Shown: one piece after another, positions 51,801 to 63,683 of the stretch | Numbering within the stretch: position 1 is the first letter of the stretch | Layout: the number at the start of each line of letters is the position of its first letter | Source of the DNA: Protula sp. h YS-2021 | Lineage: Eukaryota; Annelida; Polychaeta; Sabellida; Serpulidae | Length of the DNA stretch: 64,000 nt | NCBI GenBank assembly: GCA_949752745.1 | Contig: OX457031.1 | Location: forward strand, 22,555,642 to 22,619,641 | Direction: 5' to 3' | The notes under the pieces: model-generated | What the model saw: the letters and a program-made list of their open reading frames with translations, nothing else | Databases searched by the model: none | Told to the model about the DNA's origin: nothing | Made by a program: the position numbers and the translations under genes

Positions 51801-54800
51801 AGCCTTTGTTGTAAAGATGAAGCTATATTTAATAGCAGTTGCTGATGGTACTTATAATATGAAGATTAATGAGTCGTTCAAAAATAGAACCGCCCAGACA
51901 GGGTTATCACATCTCCTAGCTTTAAGTCTATGGCCAGGCCTTGACATCTTATTTCTGCAATGCAGTCCTACCAGTTTATACAAACCAGAGAATTGTTTTC
52001 TACGTTGCATGTGAAATTCCTCAACTAGAGCCTGAGAAAAAAGTGCGATGTTTTAATGTCCGGTAATTAAATTAATATTGCAATAAAAATCTGGTCACAT
52101 ATTGTGCATTATAAGTAATTTGTATGTGGTGTGTGCAGAGATTCGCCTTATGACACATTATAAGACTTTGTCGAGACCGCGTTTAGACATTAAATTTTGA
52201 TGAAGCATTGTATGCAAAATTATGGTCCGTAAAATTCTAATAAAGCTGTCTTGAAGCTGACGTGGTCGCCGGACCTATGGCGGTATATTCGTCCAAAAAA
52301 TCATAGCCCACATGCTGTAAATTTTATTTTTCTCTCGAGATCATTAAAATAGCCTCAAAACAATTTCTATTGTCGTCAACATGAAAAAATTTACTCATTT
52401 TAGTTACTATTTATCCGTGCTCTTTTATTTCGCCTTAATTTTTTCGCGCAATATAATTAAACGGAAAGTCTGTTTTTTAAGAGCGTCTGTAAACTTGCAC
52501 TTTATCACGATTTTGATTGTTTGATATCACAATTTGAGACCTGGTTTAGTAAACAGTAAATAAGGAGAATCGTACATTGCTTCCGGGCCCCCTGGCTTCA
52601 CACGTGGTTTGCTACAGGTGAACGCGGCAATTTTTGAACGAAGAAGTTACCACGTTAGAGTGACGTGCACGCACTGAGGTGGGGTGGGGATGGGGATAGG
52701 GGTGGGAGTGGTAAGCTTACACACAAGAGTTACGCAGAACTCGTGTGTGCGGTGTGCAAAAACTGGACGTGGTTGGGTGACCTCTATACACGCTTAAGGG
52801 TCGAACAAGTTCTCACGTAAGGGGGACGAATAATGCTAATAATCAAAGTAACGGGCCACATTATTTGGGGAAGAGTGAGGGGGCATGCATTTAGAGGACT
52901 GCTTACATTACATATGTGATTTGGAGCCGAAAAATCTGTGCATACGACTAGATGTGCGTGGCTATTTCATAGGGTTCTTGCATCAGACGTCAGCTAAAAG
53001 AGTTCAGACAAAAAGAAGCTTCATAAAAATCAACTCTTTGCACATCTCGATGCCTCCTTCTTTATGCATACAGTTGCGACAGCAGCTGAGAAAATGTTCG
53101 TATTCGGAAAAAGCATCCTTGGAACGCGTTAATAAATTTGTAATGACAATGCGACACATGTCAGTTAATTTAATTAACTTTCTCGCTATCAGAAACCCAA
53201 AGTGTTATCGTAACTGTCAGTTCCTTTAAGGTCATTTATTCAGAGCTGTTATAACTTATAATGAATAGTGACAAGAAAGTCTTTTCTTAAGTTAACAAGT
53301 TACAAATAAGTATGGCATCTATTTGGTTACAAGAAGTTAAATGTTTGTTGTCTGCCTTAGATCACAGTACGGTGCACTGGTTGCCTCTCATTTGCTCGCC
53401 TGTCCGCTGTCTGTCCGTTTGTGGTGAAGTGCTGATGTACTTAACCATGTGACCAGCGAGACAATGGTCCCCGACACGACGTGCTGCTCCCGTGCTTGTC
53501 TAGATTTTAGGAAGGTTTGATTGAACATGGTAAGACGAGTAGAATGAATATTTAGGTAACCGTTTGGTAATCTCGTATGAGAACAGGATGGAAATACTTA
53601 TTTTAAGTCACCGTATGTGTATTCTGTTGTGAAAATAGAATGAAAATATCTATTCAGGGCACCGTTCGTATAATCTCTTGTGAGAGGGTGAGGGTGGGAG
53701 GGGGTGTTGATTTGTAGTCTGAAACTTATTTAACATAACAGCTTTACAAGAATTTAACCGGAATCTTTATTGTGTAATAAAACCTTTTAATAGTTAGACA
53801 ACTCGTTCAAAAGAGTTGTGTAAGATTTTTTAAAAATAGGAATCTTTTTTACCGTCCACATTATTTTGGCTACCTTAAGGAAACATTTTGTACCAATTAA
53901 TGTATAAGCCAATTTACGGTGACAAGTGCTCGTGCTAAGTAAAGGAAACTCGCAAGGTTCCAATGGGGAAAACATATAGAAGCAAACACGCAAAATACCC
54001 TAAAAGTTGATTTTCTAGGCCATAACGCATCTATAAGGATCAAAACTTCATTGTGATGTGTAAAAGATTATTCGTGAAATTATTTTCGAGCACAAAAAGA
54101 GCGCTCTCTTTATTTCAAAGTATATTTAGCCACTGACTTCTTTCTATGTTTCTATGCTTCTATGTTTGTTCCCCCCTCCCCCCCCCCCCCTGGCGGAATA
54201 AATGCGTAGCTTATGAACTTACCAAGGACTTACCTTAATTGGTCCAATCACGATCCAAATTTTCTTTGCATGCAACTTTCGACGAGATTGACATGTGTTT
54301 GGGGATTCCGAAGTCACTGATTGCTCTTGTTTACTGCAAAAAGGAGTTTCTCACGAAAATGAATGGACTTTTTAAAATTTTATTTAGCTTTGGTGTAAAT
54401 CACACCAGTATTAATAAAGAGTCGTTTTATTAACAATGATAACAAAAGAAAGTAACCAAATACAATAAAGTATATGTAAGTGGTGTGTGAATGTATAAAA
54501 ATCTTATTGTAATCGTTATTGGATGTTACGTTTATCTCTGTTTCGTGTAATGTGAGTCAATAATGGGCTCTATGTGTTTGCAGAGCTTCGTTCAGATTAG
54601 CTCCGATTAGCCGTTCGCCATTGCCCTATTCATTTCAAATACAGAAACTGAATGGAGAAAAATGTTAATAGTTAAAGAAATTCGTGAATGTAGATTGTTG
54701 CACCTCGAGCAACTTGATATTTTCTTAATTTAAAAGTGCCAATTTGCGAAATGAATATCTGAATCAGTTTACAACAGAAAAAAAAACAGACAGAAAAAAA

Positions 54801-56384
54801 AAACAAATACACACACAGTCAAACGATGTTTTGTATTGTTGAGGAATTTGCAATTTATGATTTCGGTGAGCACATGTCGTGTTTATGAGCTATGGCTGAT
54901 TATGGAGGAAAATACTGTTTAAATTACCCCGTACACAAACCGTACCTTTGACGTACCTTTAACCAAATAATTACCAACTTTTTTAAAATTAATTATTTAT
55001 TTTATTATTATTATGATTTGGTTTGGGGATTCAGATTTTATCTTTATAATTTCGGCTTCATTCGAAATTGCAGAGACTGAATTTAACGTGACATTTCACT
55101 ATAGTTGTTAAAATGCGCCTTGTTCCAATGCAATATAATTAAAGCTGAAAAAAAAAACTGAATTTTTTAAGTCTCACAAAATATAAACAACTTATCTGCG
55201 AATAAAATTAAAAAATATTACTGTGGGTAATAAAACGGGGATGTCTGTTGTCGTAAAACATGCAAGAGGGGCGTTTTTCTGTTATGTTTTACTACAAAGT
55301 TTTTATTTAAAAGTGCATTTTGGTGCAGTGCTGCAATTTGTTTTTGAAAGAACAATAGCGCAAATAGCATTTTGTCTTCAAATTAATAGGCTACAGTGTG
55401 GCAAAGGCAAAATGCTGGAAAGAAAAGAATAAGGAGGAGATAAAATTATGGCTGTCAAGGGCCCGCATTACAGAATGGTTTCTTTTTTTTCAGTGACATC
55501 AGAATTTCTTGGTAATACATTTCTGTCCGTTTAAAAGAGAAACATCTACAGTATAAACTTGTTAAAACGACAGCTCGTTACAAGTTTCAAGTTATATTTC
55601 CTTATTTGTGAGTTTAAATTGTGGCGCCCGATCAATAACAGTCGAGTTCCCAACGCGTCTTTTGTTTTTGCTTTCGATTTCCCCCAAATACAGTTTCCTT
55701 TTGCTGACTGTCACTCTCCTAATGCTGGGCCTGCCACATGACTAGAAGACTTACTACCACCCCACCTCAACTCCGCCCCGCCCCGCCCCGTCATCACTTG
55801 GGATGATTACTGTTGTGTCTTTTAGTTCTATATTAATCTCTTGACACATATGCGGTATTGCAATCCCAAAAAAACTGTTAAGTTTTCAAAAAAGGCATTT
55901 GGTAAAAAGAAATATTTTAACGCAATTAGAAGAATGTGACATTAAAACACATGTTGATAACATTTCACTTGTTTTGTTTAGTACAGAGAATAAAAAAGGA
56001 AGTTAAATTAAAATGTTAAAACATGATACAACAAAGTGGAAGGAAGGAAAAGCATCTGAAATTTAAAAGTTTTTTCTCTGGTATCTGGAGATATGGAATG
56101 TTCCAGGTAACCATTTTAACTGTTTAGTAATTTATTTATTTTTTTTGTATGTGTAAACCAGTTATGGCCTCCCATAAGAATCGAGGAAGTGCATATTACT
56201 GTAATGGTACAAAAATGCACTTAATATTTCGGCAAATTATTGAAATAATATTTGCACAGTTGAGATGGGGACAGCTGAACTCAATATGTGTGTGGGCAAG
56301 CTTTCAGAACATATATCAGCTGAAGGGCAGCGGCCTCAGATATGTCAGGTGCTTCTTTGGAGTCGCTGCCATAATAACGAGCGT

Positions 56385-56430
56385 GATAGAGAGAGTGAGT
56401 GAGAGAGCGAGAGAGAGAGATATATATATT
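56385..56430. repeat. GA-rich simple repeat
   Basis: GAGAGAGTGAGTGAGAGAGC followed by GAGAGAGAGA and TATATATA, about 600 bp upstream of the GalNAc-transferase start. A promoter role is possible but not shown. Confidence 0.7.
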
Positions 56431-57019
56431 CACGCGCATGCAGAAGCACAGCTTAGTCAAGCGGTGACGCTTTTTTCGCCGACCGTTGCTGTTGTAGCGG
56501 ATTGCACGGACCGCGAGCGCTCACGAGGTATAAACAGGTGGAGATTTGTGAGATGCAATTAGCCTTTAGGAAGCTCTCAAAGTGCCTAAAATGTTTATTA
56601 GGATAAATGGTTACGTGTTCATATAAACGGTGCTGCCAGTATGTTGTATAATGATTTAAAGTGCCCGATAAAAGGGAGGAAAAAGGTACAGAAAAGACTT
56701 GACAAGTACAGTCGTATAACACAGAGGTGACAAGCAGCTGATGGAGTTGCGATACAAACGTTTGTTTTGACGGCAGTGCGGGATAGGATTATTTGTTTTA
56801 GCTGCACTGTTGGATACAAATATTGTGTCACCAGGAATGAGAAATAAGGAAAATTTTGGTACTAAAAATTAGCCCCCACAATTTTGAAAGGTGAACGGGC
56901 ATTGTGACAATGCGAAACTAATAAAAGTAACATATAAAATTTAAAAAAAAAGAAGCAAAAAAGTAATAATAATAAAATAAAAAAGAAAAGAAAATAAACT
57001 GAGAAGCGTGACCTCGGAA

Positions 57020-59929
57020 ATGAAGACGACGGTGACTTCATTGAGCAAAATGACGCGTAATCGTCTGCCAGAGGTAATCTTATTAATTGTGCTCGCAACA
57101 GTATTAATGTCAATATTTAATATTTTAATATACTCGAATATTGAAATGTCACCAAATCTGAGTGGGTGCAGTGAAGAGCGTTTTAGCACACGAGTGGAGA
57201 GTGAAAACTCCACTCATCGGGATTCTGCAAATGGTGTGCGTAGGCATTGGAATAAGAATAATCCGGATAATAACAACAGGAACATTCAAGCTAAGGATGG
57301 ACGAAAATTTAGTGATGTCATTTCAAAGACGAAAGATAGGGATGTTGGTAACGGAGTAGAAAGACAAGTCATCACTAATGCGGTTGTTTATGGTAAAATA
57401 AAGGGGGACATTGTTTCTGTGAACGCGGTTCATTACAAACTTGAAAAGGTTAGATATGATAGCAATCAAAGCGTCAGTAAAAATGCCACTAAAAACTTGA
57501 TCTCTATGGGTGATATTTCTACAAATATACACGATACAGACGTCAAGAAGCTGAACTTAAAAAATGTAGGTAAACACTCTTTAAAAACAACCCCAGCTTA
57601 TTTACATAACGAATTAAGTTGGCAGTCGGTTAGCACAACGCTAGCTGGTCGCGATCATGCGAACGGAAGACCAGAGCAGATTCGCGCCCCGGGCGTTCAA
57701 GTGACCAGTGATGCAATTATTCGCGGTCTTTTAAACACAACAAACGAGGACGTTACAGATGATTTGCCCCCAGGACAAAACAGCGCGAATGTAAAGCACG
57801 AACTTAGTTCAAATAGCACCGTCTTACAATCAACAACAATTAGCAATTTTCAGCCGCTAAAAACATTGCATGCCATCAAAGGTAACGTCCGTATAGCGGA
57901 AATAGAGACATCACATTCGCTGGAGTCGACCCCAGATTCGTGGCGGAGTGTGATAGTCAAGTCCAACGTTATCTCACAGTCCGGGGAGTGGGATCGAATC
58001 CTACGCATGAAGAGCACGGGCTATCATTCTTTTAACGCCACTATGAGCGACGATTTGGGCAATAATCGCACCCTCCAAGACACCCGCCATGGCAAATGCC
58101 TCAACATGAGCTACGTCTTTCCCACGGGGATTTCGAGCAGTGTCATTGTCGTTTTTCACAACGAGGCACGATCGTCCTTACTGCGAACCGTTCACAGTCT
58201 ACTAGACAGAACCCCTGATGAGATGCTCAAAGAGATTTTATTAATTGATGATGCCAGTACATGCGCCTGGTTACAAAGTCCTCTTGACGATTACATCTCC
58301 CGTATCTCAAACAAGATTATTCTCTTCAGGCTTGCACGCAGGCAAGGTTTAATACGGGCCAGAGTACTTGGCGCGGAAAAGGCTCGAGGGGACATATTAG
58401 TTTTTCTTGATGCTCATGTGGAGGTGAATCAAGGATGGTTGCCTCCTCTTCTACATGAAATAATACGCTCTCCCCACACTGTTGCTGTGCCAGCCATGGA
58501 TATTATAAGCTGGCAGACGTTTCGCCTTGCGCGAGCTCTCGATAACTACCAGGGCAGCTTCCTGTGGAACTTGGACTTTAAATATAGGCTGGTCCCACGT
58601 GAAGTTGTAGAGTCATTGAAAGACAAAACCGAGCCTTATCCGTCACCAGTGATGGTTGGTTGTGCGCATGCTATACGGAAGGACTATTTTTTCTCCCTGG
58701 GGGCGTATGATGAGGGCATGGAGATATGGGGTGGTGAGAACATAGAACATTCATTCCGTACGTGGATGTGTGGGGGGAGGGTGATGGTGGTGCCTTGCAG
58801 CCGGGTGGCTCATGTCTTCAAACCTAAACTTCCGTACAGCTTCAGAAACACCGCTGTTGAAGTCATACAAAGAAACTTGATGCGATTGGTTGAAGTCTGG
58901 ATGGATGATTACGGGAAGTATTACTACGCGCTACAGCAGAATCTTCCCCCTATCGATCTCAAATCGACTGAAAAGCGTAAACAACTTCGCCGGCATCTTC
59001 GGTGCAAATCATTTCAGTGGTATTTAGATAATGTTGTACCTGACATGCCCATTCCGCCAATCACAGCGACTTATTTTGGGCAACTGAAATCCATGAAATT
59101 CATTTCAAAATGTGTTGAATTCGATTCGTCAACTTACAGTTTGCAGTTGATAAACTGTGAGCAGCAGGAAGTCAAAGAACAGTATTTCTGGCTTGACACA
59201 TACGGGCGCATTCGATTCAGAAATATATGTTTGACTGTGAGCTCGGATAGCTTGAAGTTCACCGAGAACTGTGAGAGGTATTCTCAGGAATATGATGAAA
59301 GTAGCGACCCATTCAGTTGGGTCTTTTTATCCAATCAGATAGTGCATATAATAACCGAAATGTGCCTCAGTTTGTCGCAATGGAATACAGTTATCGTTGT
59401 CCCATGTGTACACAAAAGTGAAAAATCGAACGATCGATTAATTCAAATGTGGGATTTTTCATACAACTTCGATTTCTCAAGAGACTGGGACTTGGGTGAA
59501 GTTTTGAGAAATTCCATTCGCAAGCCACCCCGGGCACTCTATTTTGGAGCGCTTGTCAACGGGGAAAACTGTGTTCGAATATTTGATGGTACTATGTATG
59601 AAATTACACCATGCAGCGATTTAGCTATATATGACAAAATACTGTATTTAGATAATGAAAATTACCTCCGCTATAAATCTCTAGCTTTAGGCGTTGATGC
59701 CGTGACGAAGTCTTTAATTATATTACCATATAGGGAAATTGTTTCTGGATATAAAAATACTGATATTGAATCGGAATGGAGTTATGACCAAACCACAGAG
59801 GCCTTGACGATACAACGGCTGGATCTGTGCTTAACATTGATAAGAGAAAACGAAACACCGTTACAGCTCAAGGCTTGTGTGAGCACAGACAGAAATCAAA
59901 AGTGGACATTTGTTCCACCTGAATTGTGA
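57020..59929 (+). CDS. Polypeptide N-acetylgalactosaminyltransferase (GT27), single exon
   Basis: The first in-frame ATG is at 57020, giving 969 residues; a later ATG is at residue 11. Residues 19-38 form a signal-anchor (VILLIVLATVLMSIFNILIY), so this is a type II Golgi protein. Residues about 40-340 are a Ser/Thr/Asn/Lys-rich stem. The catalytic domain starts near 375 (VIVVFHNEA), with IDDAST at 409-414, the manganese-binding DAH triad at 464-466 (FLDAHVEVN), and WGGENIEHSFRTWMCGG from 570. A C-terminal ricin-type lectin region (about 680-965) has diverged QxW repeats. The family transfers GalNAc from UDP-GalNAc to Ser/Thr, starting mucin-type O-glycans. The long stem recalls vertebrate GALNT5, but orthology is not established. 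The absence of introns suggests a retrocopy or intron loss, yet the frame is intact. Confidence 0.96.
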   Translation: MKTTVTSLSKMTRNRLPEVILLIVLATVLMSIFNILIYSNIEMSPNLSGCSEERFSTRVESENSTHRDSANGVRRHWNKNNPDNNNRNIQAKDGRKFSDVISKTKDRDVGNGVERQVITNAVVYGKIKGDIVSVNAVHYKLEKVRYDSNQSVSKNATKNLISMGDISTNIHDTDVKKLNLKNVGKHSLKTTPAYLHNELSWQSVSTTLAGRDHANGRPEQIRAPGVQVTSDAIIRGLLNTTNEDVTDDLPPGQNSANVKHELSSNSTVLQSTTISNFQPLKTLHAIKGNVRIAEIETSHSLESTPDSWRSVIVKSNVISQSGEWDRILRMKSTGYHSFNATMSDDLGNNRTLQDTRHGKCLNMSYVFPTGISSSVIVVFHNEARSSLLRTVHSLLDRTPDEMLKEILLIDDASTCAWLQSPLDDYISRISNKIILFRLARRQGLIRARVLGAEKARGDILVFLDAHVEVNQGWLPPLLHEIIRSPHTVAVPAMDIISWQTFRLARALDNYQGSFLWNLDFKYRLVPREVVESLKDKTEPYPSPVMVGCAHAIRKDYFFSLGAYDEGMEIWGGENIEHSFRTWMCGGRVMVVPCSRVAHVFKPKLPYSFRNTAVEVIQRNLMRLVEVWMDDYGKYYYALQQNLPPIDLKSTEKRKQLRRHLRCKSFQWYLDNVVPDMPIPPITATYFGQLKSMKFISKCVEFDSSTYSLQLINCEQQEVKEQYFWLDTYGRIRFRNICLTVSSDSLKFTENCERYSQEYDESSDPFSWVFLSNQIVHIITEMCLSLSQWNTVIVVPCVHKSEKSNDRLIQMWDFSYNFDFSRDWDLGEVLRNSIRKPPRALYFGALVNGENCVRIFDGTMYEITPCSDLAIYDKILYLDNENYLRYKSLALGVDAVTKSLIILPYREIVSGYKNTDIESEWSYDQTTEALTIQRLDLCLTLIRENETPLQLKACVSTDRNQKWTFVPPEL

Positions 59930-61235
59930 TACAAAATCGGTTTTAAAAGTACAGAACAAATCTCGTAATGACACAATACGGTTAATTGCCAGTCCTTAAA
60001 TATATCCCGGTGCCCTTCACCATTTAAAATACACCGGATATTTGCACAGATTGGTCAGTTAAACTTGAAATAATATAACCTTTGGAAAGTGAGTTGTGCA
60101 ATTAGCCGATTTGGACTGCGAACTTCTACAGAGAATTTATGCAAGTTTTGTTTTTTTAGGAAAGACATACAGTGTGTGACAGTCTCTGTAGTGTTTAATG
60201 TGTGCATTCCCAGCAGACACGACATAATTACGTTTATTATTGGTGTTACTATTATTATTATTTGTCCGTTATGCGACGTCACAGCAACAATTTATGCCCC
60301 AGCTGTTTCTGCTTGTGCAACTAGTCTTTTGGTGATTTCACTTTTATACACAGCTTTTATGATAGACAGCGCGACAAGTAGCTCTTTGGAGTAGTGTAAC
60401 ATGTAGTTGGGCGTGTAGTGTGCCACGTCACACAGCATGCAGAATGCATATTTATAGAGTGACGCTTCATATAGCATGTATCGTGGTGTGTAGTGTCACA
60501 AGCACTGTGACATATAGTGGTACGGCAAAGAATGGGAAGCAGTGCGACACAGTATAGAATGTAGTGCGACACAGTATAGAATGTAGTGCGACACAGTATA
60601 GAATGTAGTGCAGCACAGTACAGAATGTAGTGCGACATATAAAGAATGTAGTGCGACGCATTATAAAATATAGTGCGACACAGACAGAATGTAGTGCGAC
60701 ACAGTATAGAATGTAGTTCCACACAATATAGAATGTAGTGCAATATATAAAGAATGTAGTGCGATGCATTATAGAATATAGTGCGACACAGTACAGAATG
60801 TAGGGCGACACATTATAGAATGTAGTGCGACACAGAATAAAACGCAGAGCGAGATGTAATGGAGCATGTGCTAGAGACTGTGGAGATACATTTTGTTTGT
60901 CATGCGGCGTGGTGTGTAGTATGGTAGTGCAGACATGTAGTGTGAAATGCAGTGCAGATTGCAGCGTGGTGTAGTATGGTAGTGCAGAAATGTAGTGTTA
61001 CATGTAGTGCAGATTGCAGCGCGGTATGTGCTGCAACATGCAGTGTTTATTGCAGGGCGGTATGATGTGAGGTATGTTGTATGAGAGATTTTAAGGAGTG
61101 TAGTACTGATTGAAGTGCGGCATGTGTAACACTTAGAACGTCACATACATACGTCATACCCCTCAGATTATTGTAATTGACTAACACGATTTAGGTATTT
61201 TCAGTTTTTAGCTTCGTATTAATAGTTTTTTTTTA
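59930..61235. other. 3' flank of the GalNAc-transferase, then repeats
   Basis: There is no AATAAA within the first few hundred bases downstream of the stop. A 101-codon plus ORF (60089-60394) with hydrophobic segments has no recognisable domain. From about 60390 onward the sequence becomes GTAGTG-repeat DNA. Confidence 0.4.
60535..60850. repeat. 22-bp minisatellite
   Basis: About 14 copies of GTAGTGCGACACAGTATAGA plus AT, with the first few nearly identical and others diverged. It grades into looser GTAGTGCAGA-type repeats to about 61110. Minus-strand frames stay open across it as an artefact. Confidence 0.92.
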
Positions 61236-61849
61236 ATGATTAATGAATGTTCAGTCTAGAATGACGGCCTGGCCATATGTTCATTGACAACATGGGAAAC
61301 TGTTCAAATAAGACTGCGCTACAATAACAAACAAGCAAGCAAACGAAAGGAAAGAAAGAATAAAGAAATAAAGTACGAGTGAAAAAAGAAAGAAAGAAAG
61401 AAAGTGAAAGAAAGGAAGGAAGAAAGAAAATATAAAAAAATATAGAAAAACAGATTTTAGACCTTAAATTGTAGGACTTGAAACTTTTTGGGCGCCCAGA
61501 TTGTTTCATGTTTCGCGTATATGTGGCCCAAAGTCAAGAACAAAATGGCAATACGGTATTGACGACAAAGTCCTTTTTTTTCTTCTTTTTTTTTTACCTT
61601 TTTTTGAAAAGCCTGTAGGACAATGTGATGAGCTGAACCATGGCTTTGTTTTAAAATGGATTTTAATTTTGTATTTAATGTGGGGGATTGTTTAGACTTT
61701 TTTTTCTTAATTTGCCATGAAAGAATGCTCGCCCGTGAACAGATACTGATGTAGTTTGTTATATTTATCATATGTATGCACATGAACTTGTGTTTTGGTA
61801 AATAAAACTATGTTAAGAATTGCGCACAAGACCAACATAGCAGCTTCTG

Positions 61850-62002
61850 GGAACAGGACAGTTCCCCCCAGACAATTCCCCCCAGTCAATTCCCCCCGAC
61901 AATTCCCCCGAACAATTCCCCCGTAGGACAATTCCCCCGAGGACTACCCCCCCCCCCCCCCGAATTCATTTGTATTTTTTATATTTTTTCTTTTCTTTGT
62001 AT

Positions 62003-62067
<65 letters not shown>

Positions 62068-62420
62068 GATTATTGCCCTTTTATCTTCTAATTGGAGGCC
62101 GTGTAATTGTCCTTTCAACATTGTTGCAATTGCAATTTACATGCCTTATCCAAAGCAATAAACTTTAAGTTGGCCACCTCAGGGGGGAGCAAAAACGAAT
62201 TAAAGCTGGAAACTCCGGAGTCGTTGGTTTTTATGTACATCGGTCGGATCACACATATACCTGGTTGTTTTATTTTTGCTTTAGCATTCAAAGTAAAATA
62301 AAAATAAAAATTAAGTGTGGGGGAGGGATAGTCCTCGGGGGGAATTGTCCTACAGCGGGGGTGGGGGGGGGGGGTTGTCGGGGGGGGGGAGTTGTCTGGG
62401 GGAATTGTCCTAGACCTCGG
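61850..62420. mobile_element. Inverted-repeat element built of GGACAATTCCCCC units
   Basis: The left part (about 61855-61965) has five to six ACAATTCCCCC units and a C-run. The right part (about 62320-62415) has the reverse complement (GGGGGAATTGTCCTA) with G-runs. Between them lie a (CT)n tract (about 62007-62063) and unique DNA. The arms are about 100 bp. It is probably a non-autonomous DNA element. Confidence 0.7.
62007..62063. repeat. (CT)n microsatellite
   Basis: About 28 CT units, inside the inverted-repeat element. Confidence 0.96.
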
Positions 62421-63422
62421 CTTCTCTGTGTGTGTACTTATGTCCACTCTTCGGCCAAATATTTACAAATATGCCTTTGTTTCCGTTACCATTGTTGGTT
62501 CGTGCTCTTTTATTATCGACATTGCTGGTAAGATTTCGCTAGTATTACATAGTTACATGCTAAGGAATGCCATGTACTCCACATATTAACGTTTCTATGA
62601 GGTGCTCACTGGGTGTTGATAACGGAAGGATGATCGAGAAAATGATGTCACTGGACCGAAAACTATATATAAAACACCGGCAGCTGGCACCTCTACCTTT
62701 GCAGCCACAAGAAAAAAGTCTGCCAACATCGAAGGGTTTTGCTTTCAAAGTAATTAGGGTATAATTACGTTTGCAGTTTCTTGAAGTATTATGAAAGATG
62801 CGATTATGTCATTCGAATTTTGTTTTCATTTTTTTCCCTCTTCTCAGACTTTGAAACGTAATTGAGAAATAAGAAGCTATACTTGTCACAAGTGCGTCAC
62901 TTTTTTTTTTAGAAATCTGGTGCGAAAGATGACATGTAGAAATATAAGAATATTTATAACAAAATTTAAATGAATATTTCTTTAAAAAATGTGAAAGGGA
63001 TTTTAGAAAGCTTCCACGGCATAATACAGCGTAGAGTATGCACATTTCCTACGCTAGTACATTAAAATAAAGAAAATAGTATGAGGTTTAAATAAAAGAT
63101 TCTAAACAATAACATATTTGTCAACAACAACTAATTAACGAATCATTCGACACAGTCGTTATGTTTCGGTAACGATGGTGGAAGGGTACAGTTGAGAGAC
63201 TGTTTCATTTTGTCATCGAGGCATCTCGTCCGGAACCCTGCCACGGGATGCCACCAACAGATTGCGTGCGCACCCCCTGGTGCTATCCTCTGTTTGCTTG
63301 GTTGGGCGGGCGGGAAGTGACAGTGCCTCGGCCGAGGAACGAACGTGGGCTAGAGCGCTTGGGAACGGCGATCAATACCGCTCGAACAAGCAGGGAAGAC
63401 TTCTGGTATTCTGTTAGAAAAA

Positions 63423-63683
63423 ATGGGTTTCAAATGTGAGGATTTCACCTTGTTTAAATACGGCGCTGGTGTCACAGTTTGGTTTTTTTTTCCGGTAATT
63501 GAAGATGACCACCAGACCTTAGACGAGCCAAAACTGCTTCTGCTCAGCCTTTACGGTTTGTCAGATAAACTTCAGCTTATTATTGATTTGTACGTCTTCG
63601 CTAATTCGAAATCTGAATTCGAAGTGTGCCGACCGTACACTAATGACCGTAAAACTTCTGTGGTACTTTATACATACCGCTGA
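63423..63683 (+). CDS. Small ORF, hypothetical
   Basis: 86 codons from an ATG (MGFKCEDFTLFKYGAGVTVW) with a mixed, globular-looking composition (EPKLLLLSLYGLSDKLQLII). It lies in slightly less AT-rich DNA with another open frame just upstream (63248-63439) ending in the same region. No family is recognised and no splice partner was found. Directly after the stop are three to four copies of GAATAGACTCACGAA. Confidence 0.25.
   Translation: MGFKCEDFTLFKYGAGVTVWFFFPVIEDDHQTLDEPKLLLLSLYGLSDKLQLIIDLYVFANSKSEFEVCRPYTNDRKTSVVLYTYR

Larger units (their letters stand above)
45032..57007. other. Long stretch with repeats and no convincing gene
   Basis: A possible upstream TTLL4 exon has its donor at 47696 (GGCG then GTAAGTATG). 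It is phase 1 like the next acceptor and could be the 5' UTR, but it sits inside an inverted-repeat element. A solo transposon end lies near 46440-46483. Many short ORFs show no domain. Poly-T/A and GA tracts are frequent. Confidence 0.4.

Noticed and set aside
52885..53229. 114-codon plus ORF
   Set aside because: The composition is plausible, but there is no recognisable domain, no clear splice sites and no neighbouring exon.
56149..56562. 137-codon plus ORF upstream of the GalNAc-transferase
   Set aside because: Part of it reads through a GA/TA simple repeat, with no domain and no splice partner; it is more likely upstream non-coding DNA.
60357..60811. Cys/Tyr-rich minus-strand ORFs (114-128 codons)
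   Set aside because: They are translations of the 22-bp minisatellite.
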